From Verrucomicrobiia bacterium (GTDB taxonomy: Bacteria > Verrucomicrobiota > Verrucomicrobiia > Limisphaerales > UBA11358), in contig JASHVW010000270.1 in assembly GCA_030044395.1 (NCBI GenBank), positions 1 to 24,662 on the forward strand: DNA of 24,662 bases, written 5' to 3'. The notes beneath the pieces are model-generated. The model did no database searches, was not told the DNA's origin, and saw nothing but the letters and a program-made list of their open reading frames with translations. Below, in pieces: positions 1 through 8,440 of the stretch. The stretch's first letter is position 1. Every line of letters begins with the position of its first letter. The position numbers were made by a program, and so were the translations under genes.

Positions 1-510
1 CTCCCCTATTTCAAGCAACCCGCCTATGCCAAGGCCCTGCAGTTCAAGCCCGATGTCGTCGTCATTGATTTCGGCGCAAACGACAGCAAACATCCCGACG
101 ATGGCAGTCTCGACACGGCGAACGCCGTCAATAACTGGCAGTATAAAACCAATTTTATCCGCGACTACGAGGACATGATTGGCGCCTTTCGCCAGGCGAA
201 TCCGGAGGCCCGTATTTTCATTTGCCTGCCGACTCCGGATTTTCCGGGCCGTTGGGGCATCAACGACAAGACCATTCGGATCGAGATGATTCCAATGATC
301 CGTCGTGTGGCAAGGAGATCCCAGGTCACCGTCATTGACCTTTACACAGCGTTGAGCGGGCGAAAGGAACTCTTTCCCGACACGGTTCATCCAAATGCGG
401 CTGGAGCCAGGTTGATGGCCGCCGCTGTTCACCGCGCATTGAACATTGAATCCTTCGCGCCCGCTCCGCCCATGGCCAGTTCGTCGGCAAGCGACAACGA
501 CAAAAAATGA
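1..510 (+). CDS. SGNH/GDSL-family esterase, C-terminal part (5' truncated by window edge)
   Basis: The frame is open from base 1 to a TGA at 508-510, so only the C-terminal 169 residues are present. Two hallmarks of SGNH hydrolases are visible. The GAND block (in VIDFGANDS, around residue 25) supplies the oxyanion-hole Asn. The terminal block V appears as DTVHPNAAGARLMA, with the catalytic Asp and His three residues apart. The N-terminal Ser block lies outside the window. Members of this family deacetylate or deacylate carbohydrates, and sialate or xylan O-acetylesterases are typical annotations. The stop overlaps the ATG of the downstream fucosidase (ATGA at 507-510), so the two are probably co-translated and may act on the same glycan. 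The exact substrate cannot be read from the sequence. Confidence 0.82.
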   Translation, partial: LPYFKQPAYAKALQFKPDVVVIDFGANDSKHPDDGSLDTANAVNNWQYKTNFIRDYEDMIGAFRQANPEARIFICLPTPDFPGRWGINDKTIRIEMIPMIRRVARRSQVTVIDLYTALSGRKELFPDTVHPNAAGARLMAAAVHRALNIESFAPAPPMASSSASDNDKK

Positions 511-2102
511 AATTAACTTCCGCTCTCAAATTATTGTTCGTCCTGATTGCCGGCGCATTGACTCTTCAAGCCAGGGCCGCCGCGCCGCCGGCGCCTTTCG
601 GACCGGTCCCAACGCCACGGCAATTGTGCCGCGAGACCAATGCGTTTTGGGGCTTCCTGCATTACGGCGTCAACACCTTCACCGACCGCGAGTGGGGCAA
701 CGGCGATGAAGATCCCAATGTGTTTTATCCGGCGAATTTCGATGCCAATCAAATCGTCCGCACGGCCAAAATGGCGGGAATGAGGGGACTGGTTCTTACC
801 TGCAAACATCACGATGGCTTTTGCCTTTGGCCCACCGCTTACACGACGCACAGCGTCAAATACAGCCGATGGTATCGGGAGCAGGAGGCCAAAAGGCCCG
901 GCAGCGGCGACGTGGTGAAGGACATTTCCGACGCCTGCCGCAAATACGGATTGAAATTCGGCGTGTATCTTTCACCGTGGGACCGCAACAACCCGACTTA
1001 TGCCACGCCGGCCTACCTCGTTTATTATCGAAACGAACTGCGCGAGCTGCTCACCCACTATGGACCGATTTATGAAGTGTGGTTCGATGGCGCGAACGGC
1101 GGCAGCGGTTATTACGGCGGCGCGAACGAAACCCGCACAATCAACAACCGCGTTTATTATGATTGGCCACACACCTGGGCAATGGTTCGGGAGCTCCAGC
1201 CACAGGCGGTTATGTTCAGCGATGGCGGTCCGGACATTCGCTGGGTGGGCAATGAAGATGGATTCGCCGGCGATCCGTGCTGGGAGACAATTGACGCCGG
1301 TGGGTTCGGGCCTGGTTACGGCCCGAGCGGCGGCGGCTACCCCGACCTCCTGAATTCAGGACAACGCGACGGCACGAACTGGCTGCCGGCCGAATGCGAC
1401 GTTTCCATTCGCCGCCCGGATTGGTTCTATCACGCCGGCGACAACGACAAAGTGCTCACGGCGGAGCAATTGCTGGATGTTTATTACAAGTCCATCGGAC
1501 GCGGCGCGGGCCTGATCCTGAACATTCCGCCGGACCGCGATGGGCAAATTCACTCCAACGACGTCGCCTCGCTACGCGAATTCCGGCGGGTTCTGAACGA
1601 AACGTTTGCACACGACCTGGCGCGCGGCGCAAAAATCACAGCATCGAACGTCCGCGGCAATGACCGACAATTTTCGCCGCGAAATGTTCTCGACGGAAAT
1701 TGCAACACCTACTGGTCAACGGACGATTCGGTGACGAACGCAGATTTGGTTTTGGATTTGGGCAGGCCGGTGAGGTTCAACGTCGTTCGCCTGCGGGAAT
1801 ATCTTCCCCTGGGGCAGCGCGTTGAAACCTACGCGCTGGACGATTGGAAGGGTGGCAAATGGGTTGAATTTGCCAAGGGCGAGGCGATTGGCAATTGCCG
1901 GCTGGTGCGGGGTGATTCGATTATCACCCGCAAAGTTCGTGTCCGGTTCCGTGGCCCGGTTTGTCCGGCAATTTCAGAAGTCGGATTATTTATCGAGCCG
2001 GATTTCAATGTATCCGCCAGAACCGATGCCCCGATTACGCTTCGTCGCCAATCAGCGCAGTCAGCCAAGGTTTCCGCGGAGCCTGATCAGAAAACAGGGT
2101 AG
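507..2102 (+). CDS. Secreted GH29 alpha-L-fucosidase with C-terminal F5/8-type (discoidin-like) domain
   Basis: A 531-residue protein expected to hydrolyse terminal alpha-L-fucosides. Residues 1-25 form a signal peptide (KL.., hydrophobic LLFVLIAGALTL, ending ARAAA), so it is exported. The GH29 barrel follows: HYGVNTF near residue 53, KHHDGF near residue 100, and the nucleophile motif VWFDGANG with Asp at about 194. The motif AECDVSIRRPDWFYH is typical of the GH29-B type and probably carries the acid/base Glu. Residues of about 368-495 (ITASNVRG.., NVLDGNCNTYWST, LVLDLG, VRLREY) look like an F5/8 type C carbohydrate-binding domain. The start is fixed by the ATGA overlap with the upstream esterase. 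The protein ends in a short low-complexity tail. Family call is firm; linkage specificity is not known. Confidence 0.93.
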   Translation: MKLTSALKLLFVLIAGALTLQARAAAPPAPFGPVPTPRQLCRETNAFWGFLHYGVNTFTDREWGNGDEDPNVFYPANFDANQIVRTAKMAGMRGLVLTCKHHDGFCLWPTAYTTHSVKYSRWYREQEAKRPGSGDVVKDISDACRKYGLKFGVYLSPWDRNNPTYATPAYLVYYRNELRELLTHYGPIYEVWFDGANGGSGYYGGANETRTINNRVYYDWPHTWAMVRELQPQAVMFSDGGPDIRWVGNEDGFAGDPCWETIDAGGFGPGYGPSGGGYPDLLNSGQRDGTNWLPAECDVSIRRPDWFYHAGDNDKVLTAEQLLDVYYKSIGRGAGLILNIPPDRDGQIHSNDVASLREFRRVLNETFAHDLARGAKITASNVRGNDRQFSPRNVLDGNCNTYWSTDDSVTNADLVLDLGRPVRFNVVRLREYLPLGQRVETYALDDWKGGKWVEFAKGEAIGNCRLVRGDSIITRKVRVRFRGPVCPAISEVGLFIEPDFNVSARTDAPITLRRQSAQSAKVSAEPDQKTG

Positions 2103-2393
2103 GCAACCTGCCGGCCATTTTGCTTTTGGTTTCGGCGTTTGCTTTCAGCCCGGCCGTTCGTTATTGAGCGTTGAATGCTGAATGTTGAATGTTGAATGTT
2201 CCCTCTCTCCCTCAGTTTTACCCTGCTCGCGTATTTCGCGTCGTTCGTCGTGAAAAACGTTACTGGGATCCGGAAATTCGATCCTTCGCCCGTCTCGTCA
2301 TGTTTTTCTTTCGCATTCATTTAAGTTCTTTTTCGGCCGACTCTCTCTCACCTCTGCCGCGCCGCAGCACAGCCAAGGCGGCCAACTGTTTTC
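2103..2393. other. Intergenic spacer between convergent genes
   Basis: The 291 bases between the fucosidase stop and the kinase stop hold no credible gene. The only clear structure is a heptamer repeat at 2171-2198, listed separately. I saw no strong hairpin followed by a T tract for either strand. Confidence 0.6.
2171..2198. repeat. Four tandem heptamers TTGAATG (one CTGAATG)
   Basis: Four consecutive 7-base units are readable: TTGAATG, CTGAATG, TTGAATG, TTGAATG. They lie 70-100 bases downstream of the fucosidase stop. It resembles the heptanucleotide short tandem repeats (STRR) known from filamentous cyanobacteria in design, though not in sequence. Confidence 0.9.
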
Positions 2394-4505
2394 TCACAGG
2401 GTAAAAAACGTCCAGACATTGTGGGCAGGCACGGTTCCTTTGTCGCCGTTTCCTGATCCAGAGGCGACCCGGCACGTCGCGCCCCGTTTTCGCAAAGAGT
2501 TGGTGAGCCCGTTGTCGTGCCTCGTCGAGTCAGGGGCCGCATTCGATTTTTGGGCAATTTTTAGCAATAGAGAATTCAGTTCTTTAATGTCCGGGGGCTT
2601 GCTGATCAACGCGTCCACCCGCGCAACGTCCTCGCCGTCTTCCTTCATCATCTCCCCCCAACCGGTTAACATCACGATGGGAATCGTTGGCGACTCCGTC
2701 TTAATGGTTCGCACTACCTGGCGTCCGTCCACTCCGGGCATACCGCGGTCCGTGATGATGGCTTGGAAGGATTCACCCGCTCTGACGGTGCTTCGAAACA
2801 CCGCGATTCCTTCATTCCCCGAGGTGGCACAGGTGACTGTGTGTCCAAACATCGAAAGAGAATCCTTGAGCATTTCCAGAACTTGAGGTTCGTCATCAAT
2901 GCACAGGACACGGAGAGTTCGGTTTGGATCCACGTCGGGCGCTGCAGCGGGAGACGGCGCCTCCACATTAGTGTCGGTGATTGGGAAGGTGAGACACATG
3001 CTGGTGCCCTTTCCCGGCGCGCTGTCGATTTCAATCGTTCCATCGTGCCGATGGGTCATTCCATAGACCATTGCCAATCCCAATCCACTGCCACCACGAT
3101 TGGATTTAGTGGAAAAGAAAGGCTCCAAACATCTTTGCCGGGTTTGTTCATCCATGCCCACGCCGTTGTCGCGCACTTCAACCTGCAGTTTCCGAGTGCC
3201 GGACGGTGAATCATTCAAGCAGCGAGTGGCCAGGACAATGACGCCACCCTCTGGCAGCGCATCAACCGCATTGAACATAAGGTTTGTCAGGGCTTCGCGC
3301 AAATCGCTTGGATCGCTTAAGAGCATCGGCAAATCAGATCCCAACTCAAGCTGGACCTCTATCTTGATTCCATCCCGCTGCGCCTGATCGCGCCAGCGGG
3401 GCCGGGTCATTTCCACCACTTCGTTGACAATCTGATTGATCTGAGCCTTCACCAGGTGGTCTGATTCGGGCCGCCGGCGGTAGAATTCGCGGAGCCGGGC
3501 GACCGTGTGGGAAATGTCGCGGGCCGCCCTCTCGATGGCTCTAAGATGATTCAAGCTCGAATTTCCCAGATTCGTCTCCTTCTGGAGGAGCAACTGGCAG
3601 TAGCCCACAATTGGACAGAGCGCATTGTTGACATCGTGCGCGATGCCACTGGCCATCTGGCCCAACGCGCGCAGGCGCTCCTGCTCGACCACGACCTGTT
3701 GCGTTTGACGGAGCTCCTCGTAAGCCGTCTGTGTACCCTGCGTCAGCCGCACCTGCTCGTAGAGGCTGCTGCAGCGCGCCTCCGTCGTGAGAATTTTCGC
3801 CTGAAGCTCTTCCTTCTCGGATCGAACTTTTGAAATTTCGGCCTCTATTTTCTGCGAGTTGTATCGCACCTCCTCGAGCACGAGGACAATCATGCTGACG
3901 GCGATGAATAATTGCACGATGGCAGCGATCAAATAGCCGGCGTCATAAAGGTCTTCCAAACCTTTTTGCTCCGTGAAGGGGTAGCTGAACAAATAAACGC
4001 CCCAGAGGAAAAAGCCCAGCGATAACATCCCCGCCCCGACGTAAGGCATTTTTTTTCGGACCCTGAAAAAACAGACGCCGGCAAAAACACTGCCGCCGCC
4101 GATCAAAATAAACACGGGGGTTTGAGCCTGCACTTGATTCGATATCATCTGCGGACTCACTATATTCCAAACCACCAAAAACAGCATAAACAACCCAAAC
4201 GAGGCCTGGCGCACCGGTATTCCCACAAAACGCAGACTGCCCCACAAAAGGAATACCGCCGAAAAACAGACGCACCATTGTCTGATGATAAAGTTCCATC
4301 CGGCCGTTTGGCCGTTCAGTTCAGTGATGCCCAAAGTCAGCCAGAGCGCGTAGAAGAGCCAGCCGGCGGTCCAGATGTTGAAATAGTCGCGCTTGGTGTA
4401 GCGATTGAGATAAAAAAACAATCCCACCAGCACCCAAACGCTTAATAGCGAAACTATTAACGTCGCCTGAAGGTACTGTTGCGAATGACCAGGGCTAAAG
4501 TTCAT
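2394..4505 (-). CDS. Membrane-bound hybrid sensor histidine kinase with C-terminal receiver domain
   Basis: With the ATG at 4505 the protein has 703 residues. The first ~215 residues hold about seven hydrophobic spans (LIVSLLSVWVLVGLFFYL, WLFYALWLTLGI, VCFSAVFLLWGSL and others), forming a membrane sensor. A coiled-coil stretch (residues about 220-275) leads to the HisKA H-box GIAHDVNNAL with His at about 290. The ATPase domain follows with N-box NLMFNAVDAL, G1 DNGVGMD and G2 GGSGLGLAMVYG. The receiver is at about residues 535-660, with acidic pair CIDDE, phospho-acceptor Asp about 586 in TDRGMPGVDG, the switch Thr in MLTGWG and Lys in SKPP. An upstream in-frame ATG at 4598 would add 31 residues rich in Arg, Trp and Cys before the first span, which I think are not coding. 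No partner regulator lies nearby, so the signal and target are unknown. Confidence 0.93.
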   Translation of the reverse strand: MNFSPGHSQQYLQATLIVSLLSVWVLVGLFFYLNRYTKRDYFNIWTAGWLFYALWLTLGITELNGQTAGWNFIIRQWCVCFSAVFLLWGSLRFVGIPVRQASFGLFMLFLVVWNIVSPQMISNQVQAQTPVFILIGGGSVFAGVCFFRVRKKMPYVGAGMLSLGFFLWGVYLFSYPFTEQKGLEDLYDAGYLIAAIVQLFIAVSMIVLVLEEVRYNSQKIEAEISKVRSEKEELQAKILTTEARCSSLYEQVRLTQGTQTAYEELRQTQQVVVEQERLRALGQMASGIAHDVNNALCPIVGYCQLLLQKETNLGNSSLNHLRAIERAARDISHTVARLREFYRRRPESDHLVKAQINQIVNEVVEMTRPRWRDQAQRDGIKIEVQLELGSDLPMLLSDPSDLREALTNLMFNAVDALPEGGVIVLATRCLNDSPSGTRKLQVEVRDNGVGMDEQTRQRCLEPFFSTKSNRGGSGLGLAMVYGMTHRHDGTIEIDSAPGKGTSMCLTFPITDTNVEAPSPAAAPDVDPNRTLRVLCIDDEPQVLEMLKDSLSMFGHTVTCATSGNEGIAVFRSTVRAGESFQAIITDRGMPGVDGRQVVRTIKTESPTIPIVMLTGWGEMMKEDGEDVARVDALISKPPDIKELNSLLLKIAQKSNAAPDSTRHDNGLTNSLRKRGATCRVASGSGNGDKGTVPAHNVWTFFTL

Positions 4506-5073
4506 GTGTTTATTTTTATTTCCATCCCATCCGTTCCACGCGGTTGCCTGCACGCAGTATTCGTGCCGTTTTGGACGCGCTTTTGGCATCCACTTCACAA
4601 TTAGGAGACAAAGTAAGAGATTTGTGGCTAATTAGTTTAAAATCAATGAGTTTTGAAAATTCATCATGTATTCTTCCAACATGCTGCGCAGCATAATTTT
4701 ACCTTATAAACGCCGGGAAACGTGTTGGAATCGTGACATGCAAATGAACAAAATTAGTTTCGCTTGGCGATTTAACCAGATAATAACCATTTATGCCGCA
4801 AAGGGTTGATTAGCAACGGAGCGGATTCCAAGCGAGATCAACGCGGCATAATGATTCTATGCGCGAATGCCCGACATTTATTTGGACACGTCCCATTTTT
4901 GGGACACGCCAAATGAACGATTTGGCAGCTTTCCAATTCGCGAAGCGACCGCAGTCCCGACACGTCGGCGCAATATCAATTTTGCGGATTTGTTTGTTTC
5001 GGGAGAAGACGGTATCCAAGTCCAATTCGCAATCCACCGTTCCCCTCCCCAATCAGCAATCTCCGGTTGGATA
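4506..5073. other. Intergenic region upstream of the kinase gene
   Basis: This stretch separates the end of the Bat operon from the kinase start and should contain the kinase promoter. The first 250 bases (about 4600-4800) are AT-rich compared with neighbours, and they contain a perfect 14-base palindrome at 4681-4694. Short open frames at 4810-5052 (-) and 4867-5100 (+) match nothing I recognise and lack start signals. No RNA gene or terminator was recognised. Confidence 0.6.
4681..4694. promoter_or_regulatory. Perfect 14-base palindrome, candidate operator
   Basis: ATGCTGCGCAGCAT reads identically on both strands. It lies in an AT-rich spacer about 175 bases upstream of the preferred kinase start (about 85 from the alternative). 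A binding site for a dimeric regulator is plausible; function is inferred only from symmetry and place. Confidence 0.4.
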
Positions 5074-5745
5074 TTACCAGTCCCTAATCACCGGGTGGTC
5101 CGGCGGTGGATTGCCCTTCGGCGTCAGTTGCAGCAGTTGCTCGTCGCCCTGTTGAGAGTCCAGCAACCGTTTGGCGTCCTCTGGTGTCATCGCATTCGCC
5201 TGTTCGTTCGTTTCCTGCCCGGCATTTTGCTGCGCCTGTGCCTGCCGTGCATTTTGTTGCTGATTCTGGTTCGCCTGGCTCTGTTGCCGAGCTTGTTGCT
5301 GCTGGCTCTGCTGCTGTTGGTTCTGTTGCCGTTGGCTTTGGGACTGGGACGAATTTTGGTTTTGTGCCTGTTGCTGCTGCTGCTGTTGCTGTTGCGACTG
5401 GTTTTGCTGGTTCTGTTGATTCTGTTGATTCTGCTGCTGGTTCTGCTGGTTTTGTTGGTTTTGAGATTGTTGCTGTTGCTTCAACAATTCCTCCAGCTTC
5501 TTCAGCTTGACGCTGTTGGGATACAGTTTCAGGCCGTTCTCGGTTTTAGCCAACGCAGCGGGAATGTTGTTGGAAATATATAATTGCGCGCCGCCGTCGA
5601 AATAATCATCAGCAGTCTGGGCGCTGGCGGCCAACGAGCCAAACATCAGCAAACTTAGGCTGACGAGGCGCCGTAAATAGCGCTGTCGCGGCTGACAAAG
5701 CCGTGGTCCGGGCAGGTTATGACTGATGGGGTGTCGCAATTTCAT
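5074..5745 (-). CDS. BatC-like exported protein with long Gln/Asn tract
   Basis: 223 residues and the last gene of the Bat operon. An Arg-rich start is followed by a hydrophobic signal segment (LVSLSLLMFGSLAASA, residues about 27-42), then one TPR-like helical hairpin (DYFDGGAQLYISNNIPAALAK) to about residue 88. Residues of about 89-178 are almost only Gln and Asn with some Ser, Ala and Arg. The C-terminus regains complexity (MTPEDAKRLLDSQQGDE .. RDW), matching the conserved tail of BatC-type TPR proteins, in which an AxRLLDxL-like helix and a final charged-Trp motif recur. The start overlaps the batB fusion by 29 bases, indicating coupling. The Q/N tract probably makes a flexible periplasmic linker. 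Family call rests on context and the tail; function is not established. Confidence 0.8.
   Translation of the reverse strand: MKLRHPISHNLPGPRLCQPRQRYLRRLVSLSLLMFGSLAASAQTADDYFDGGAQLYISNNIPAALAKTENGLKLYPNSVKLKKLEELLKQQQQSQNQQNQQNQQQNQQNQQNQQNQSQQQQQQQQQAQNQNSSQSQSQRQQNQQQQSQQQQARQQSQANQNQQQNARQAQAQQNAGQETNEQANAMTPEDAKRLLDSQQGDEQLLQLTPKGNPPPDHPVIRDW
5230..5495 (-). repeat. CAG/CAA/AAC codon tract encoding Gln/Asn-rich segment
   Basis: On the minus strand the region is built of CAG, CAA and AAC/AAT triplets, including several near-identical 9-base units coding Gln-Asn-Gln and a run of nine Gln codons. Such tracts vary in length by slippage. On the plus strand they create misleading Leu-rich or Val-rich open frames. 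Confidence 0.85.
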
Positions 5746-7387
5746 CTATATTCTGCAATTTTTTGGTGAAATCCTGGAACTGTTTTGCCGCAATCGTCTT
5801 TTGCAGCGGCAACATGATTTCCAGCGCTTTGTGAAACTCCGCCTGCCGCACTGCCGTATCCGCATCCCGCTTCGCCCGCAGCAGCATGGCCCTGAATTCC
5901 TTGATCTGCTCAATCACATTCCTGGTGAACGCCAGATTATACGCAGCGTCGACGTCGTTGGTGTTCAAATCCGTGGCTCGCGTGTAGCTTTTCTCCGCCG
6001 TTTCCAATCCCGCCTGCAATGCATCCAGGTCCTTGGAATCTTCCGCCAGTCGAAACTGAGTGTTACCGAGGTTGTAATACGCTTGTTGCTGCAACCGCAA
6101 GTCCGGCGAAAGGGCGGCTTGGGAGAACAGGTTCTGCGCCATGTCGTAATTTGTCGCGCGATACGCCGCGTCGCCCGCGTTGAAGACAAGCCGCAAATCG
6201 TTCGTCCGCGTCTGTGCCAATTGCGAATACTGCGCCAGCGCATTAGTGAAATTGCCGGATTGATATTCGCGCAAGGCCGACGCCGGGGACGCGTTGGACC
6301 CCATGGGGAGCAACAACAATCCGATGAGCGCCGCCGCCGCAGGCGCCGCAGCTTCGGACTTCGGGCTTTGAGAATTCCGGGCGGTGGTATCTTTTTTTCG
6401 TTCCCGCAGGAGCATTTCCACCAGCAGTAATAATATTGCCGCCGCACACGGCCAATAGTACTGCTCGTGATATTGCCGGATCAACTTCCCGGGCCCTTCC
6501 GATTTCGGCAATGGCGCCAGGCCGCGGTCGTACAGCACGTCCATCGTATCCGCGCGCAACGGCAGATAAAAGGCGCCCGTCGCGCCGGCGATTTGCCGCA
6601 GGAGCGTCTCGTTCAAATGCGATTTCACCACGTCTCCATTCTGGTCCCGCACGTAATCGGTGTTGCCATTCGCGTCGGTAATCTGAATCAAGCCGCCCTC
6701 GGGTGTCCCGATTCCGACCGTGAATATTTTCACGCCGTCCTTAGCCGCGTTTTGCGACGCAGCCAGCGCGGCGGCTTCATTGACGTTATCTTCGCCGTCG
6801 GTGAGCAGCACAATGACCTTGTGAGCGTCATTTTCCTTGAAGGCGCCTTCCGCGGTTTGAATCGCGGCGGCGATGGCCGTGCCGCCTTCGGGAATCGAAT
6901 TTACGTCGAGGGCCTCCACGCTCTGTTGAAACGCGGTGTCATCCACCGTCAAAGGACACTCGAGAAATCCTTCGCCGGCAAACGCCACCAAGCCCAGGCG
7001 ATCGGAGCTGGCGTCCTGCAATAATTCGAGCGCGGCGAGTTTGGCGCGTTCCAGCCGGTCCGGCGCGATGTCCCTGGTCAACATGGACTTCGACGTATCG
7101 ATCACGACCACAATATCTAGGCCGCGTTGCTGGACTTCCTGTAAATCGTAGCCGTGTTGCGGCCCGGCGAGCGCGACAATCAACAGGGCAACCCCAAAGA
7201 TAAACAGCGCCATGCGGATTTTTCGCCGTCTCAGGGAAATGCCGACGGTGAGCGCCGGGAGCAAACGCGTCTGGATGAACTGCGTGAGCAATTGCTGTTT
7301 CTTCCGTGCTCCCCACCAAAAAAGGGCGAGCAAGGCCGGGGGAACGACCAGCAATAGCCAGAGAAGATGGGGGCGTTCGAAAGTCAT
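5717..7387 (-). CDS. batB: BatB-like membrane VWA protein fused to C-terminal TPR domain
   Basis: 556 residues from the ATG at 7387, which overlaps the batA stop (ATGA at 7384-7387). Longer versions starting at 7462 would run inside batA and are unlikely. The N-terminus has two membrane segments (LLWLLLVVPPALLALFWW and ALFIFGVALLIVALAG). The VWA domain follows, with MIDAS motif DIVVVIDTSKSM (DxSxS), a conserved Thr region and LLTDGEDN. A third span (AAAILLLLVEMLLRE) and a further hydrophobic stretch precede TPR-type repeats (SALREYQSGNFTNALAQY, LRLVFNAGDAAYRATNY, YYNLGNTQFRLA). In Bacteroides, BatB (VWA) and BatC (TPR) are separate, so this is a fusion of the two modules. It is expected to sit in the inner membrane and work with BatA and MoxR. 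Confidence 0.92.
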   Translation of the reverse strand: MTFERPHLLWLLLVVPPALLALFWWGARKKQQLLTQFIQTRLLPALTVGISLRRRKIRMALFIFGVALLIVALAGPQHGYDLQEVQQRGLDIVVVIDTSKSMLTRDIAPDRLERAKLAALELLQDASSDRLGLVAFAGEGFLECPLTVDDTAFQQSVEALDVNSIPEGGTAIAAAIQTAEGAFKENDAHKVIVLLTDGEDNVNEAAALAASQNAAKDGVKIFTVGIGTPEGGLIQITDANGNTDYVRDQNGDVVKSHLNETLLRQIAGATGAFYLPLRADTMDVLYDRGLAPLPKSEGPGKLIRQYHEQYYWPCAAAILLLLVEMLLRERKKDTTARNSQSPKSEAAAPAAAALIGLLLLPMGSNASPASALREYQSGNFTNALAQYSQLAQTRTNDLRLVFNAGDAAYRATNYDMAQNLFSQAALSPDLRLQQQAYYNLGNTQFRLAEDSKDLDALQAGLETAEKSYTRATDLNTNDVDAAYNLAFTRNVIEQIKEFRAMLLRAKRDADTAVRQAEFHKALEIMLPLQKTIAAKQFQDFTKKLQNIDEIATPHQS

Positions 7388-8355
7388 GGAAGCCTTCTCA
7401 GGAGTGTTTGCCCAAGCGCCGCTTCGACCATTAGCAGCGCCAGCCCGCCGGAAATAAACCACGCGAATAATTGCCTGTACTGAGTGTATTTGTTGATTAC
7501 GGCCTGGGTCTTTTCCAGTTTGTCAATGTCCTTGTAAATGGCGGTGAGTTCTTCCGCGTTGTTGGCGCGATAAAATTTTCCGCCGGTCATGTCAGAAATC
7601 TTTTGCAGCGTGTCGGTGTCGGGCAAATAGCCAGGCGGCAAGCCCATTTCCCGGACGAGTTCCGCGTTGCCCAAACCAACGGTATAAACCTTGACGCCCA
7701 GCGCCTTTGCCGCCTCCGCCGCCGTCATTGGATCAATGTTGCCCGAATTATTCCCGCCGTCGGTCATCAGCACAATGATTTTACTTTTCGCCTTCAAATT
7801 TCGCAGCCGGTTCAGCGCGGTTACAATGCCGTCGCCGATGGCGGTGGCGTCCGAATTTATGGTACCGATTTCGAGCCGGTCGAGGTTCGCGAGGAGGAAA
7901 TCGTGGTCCAGGGTCAAGGGGGCGGCGATAAATGCGCGCGCGGCAAAAACCACGAGGCCAATGCGGTCGTCCGGACGTCCTTCGATGAACTTTCTCAGCA
8001 CGGCCTGCGCGATGTGGAACCGGCTGATGCCCTGGCCGTTGATGTTGTAATCCTCGGTGTACATGCTTCCGGACAAATCGAGGGCGCACACGATATCAAT
8101 TCCGCTGGCCTTGACCTCCATCGTGCTTTTGGAGAGGCGGGGTTGAGCGAGGGCGACGATGAGAAGGGCCAACGCGAGCCAGCGCAAGGCCGCGAGAAAT
8201 CCGCCCGCCCGCGAGCGCCGGACGGATGTCAAGCCTTCCACCAATTTGAGCGACGAATACAAAAACGCCGGTTGCGCGGCGCGACGGCCTTTCAACCAGG
8301 CGAGCACCGGGAGGAGCAACAGCAGAAACAGAAAATATGGATGATTGAAGGCCAC
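7384..8355 (-). CDS. batA: BatA-like membrane VWA protein
   Basis: 323 residues starting with GTG at 8355, which gives the usual N-terminus AFNHPYFLFLLLLLPVLAWL. Two N-terminal membrane spans (to residue about 70) are followed by a VWA domain with MIDAS DIVCALDLSGSM (DxSxS) and VLMTDGGNNSG. A C-terminal span (LFAWFISGGLALLMVEAALG) ends the protein, so the VWA domain faces the periplasm or lies between membrane anchors, as in other BatA proteins. The stop overlaps batB. No Shine-Dalgarno site is seen, and the 85-base gap upstream is filled by a heptamer repeat that runs nearly to the start codon. The Bat proteins were linked to aerotolerance in Bacteroides, but their biochemical role is unsettled. 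Confidence 0.92.
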   Translation of the reverse strand: MAFNHPYFLFLLLLLPVLAWLKGRRAAQPAFLYSSLKLVEGLTSVRRSRAGGFLAALRWLALALLIVALAQPRLSKSTMEVKASGIDIVCALDLSGSMYTEDYNINGQGISRFHIAQAVLRKFIEGRPDDRIGLVVFAARAFIAAPLTLDHDFLLANLDRLEIGTINSDATAIGDGIVTALNRLRNLKAKSKIIVLMTDGGNNSGNIDPMTAAEAAKALGVKVYTVGLGNAELVREMGLPPGYLPDTDTLQKISDMTGGKFYRANNAEELTAIYKDIDKLEKTQAVINKYTQYRQLFAWFISGGLALLMVEAALGQTLLRRLP

Positions 8356-8359
8356 GGGC

Positions 8360-8401
8360 GATTTATGATTTACGATTTATGATTGGCGATTGGCGATTTT
8401 C
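8360..8401. repeat. Six tandem heptamers of GATTTAT / GATTGGC type inside the Bat operon
   Basis: Consecutive 7-base units on the plus strand are GATTTAT, GATTTAC, GATTTAT, GATTGGC, GATTGGC, GATTTTC. More degenerate copies continue to about 8435. The array fills the only sizeable gap between coupled Bat genes, directly upstream of the batA start on the minus strand. Confidence 0.9.
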
Positions 8402-8440
8402 AAATTGACTTGTGATTCAACCATTTGCGATTTAAATAAT

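Noticed and set aside
4506..4598. N-terminal extension of the kinase to ATG 4598
   Set aside because: The 31 extra residues are Arg/Trp/Cys-rich and precede a normal membrane protein start at 4505; kept only as an alternative.
4867..5583. Long plus-strand frame with Leu-rich end over the Gln tract
   Set aside because: Its Leu-rich part is the reverse reading of CAG/CAA codons of the Bat gene, and the first part has no recognisable similarity or start signal.
7388..7462. Upstream start for batB at 7462
   Set aside because: Would overlap batA by about 80 bases; the ATGA start at 7387 gives a normal N-terminus.
7471..8382. 303-codon plus-strand frame opposite batA
   Set aside because: Antisense to a well-conserved VWA gene; the composition is that of a reverse-strand shadow in GC-rich DNA.
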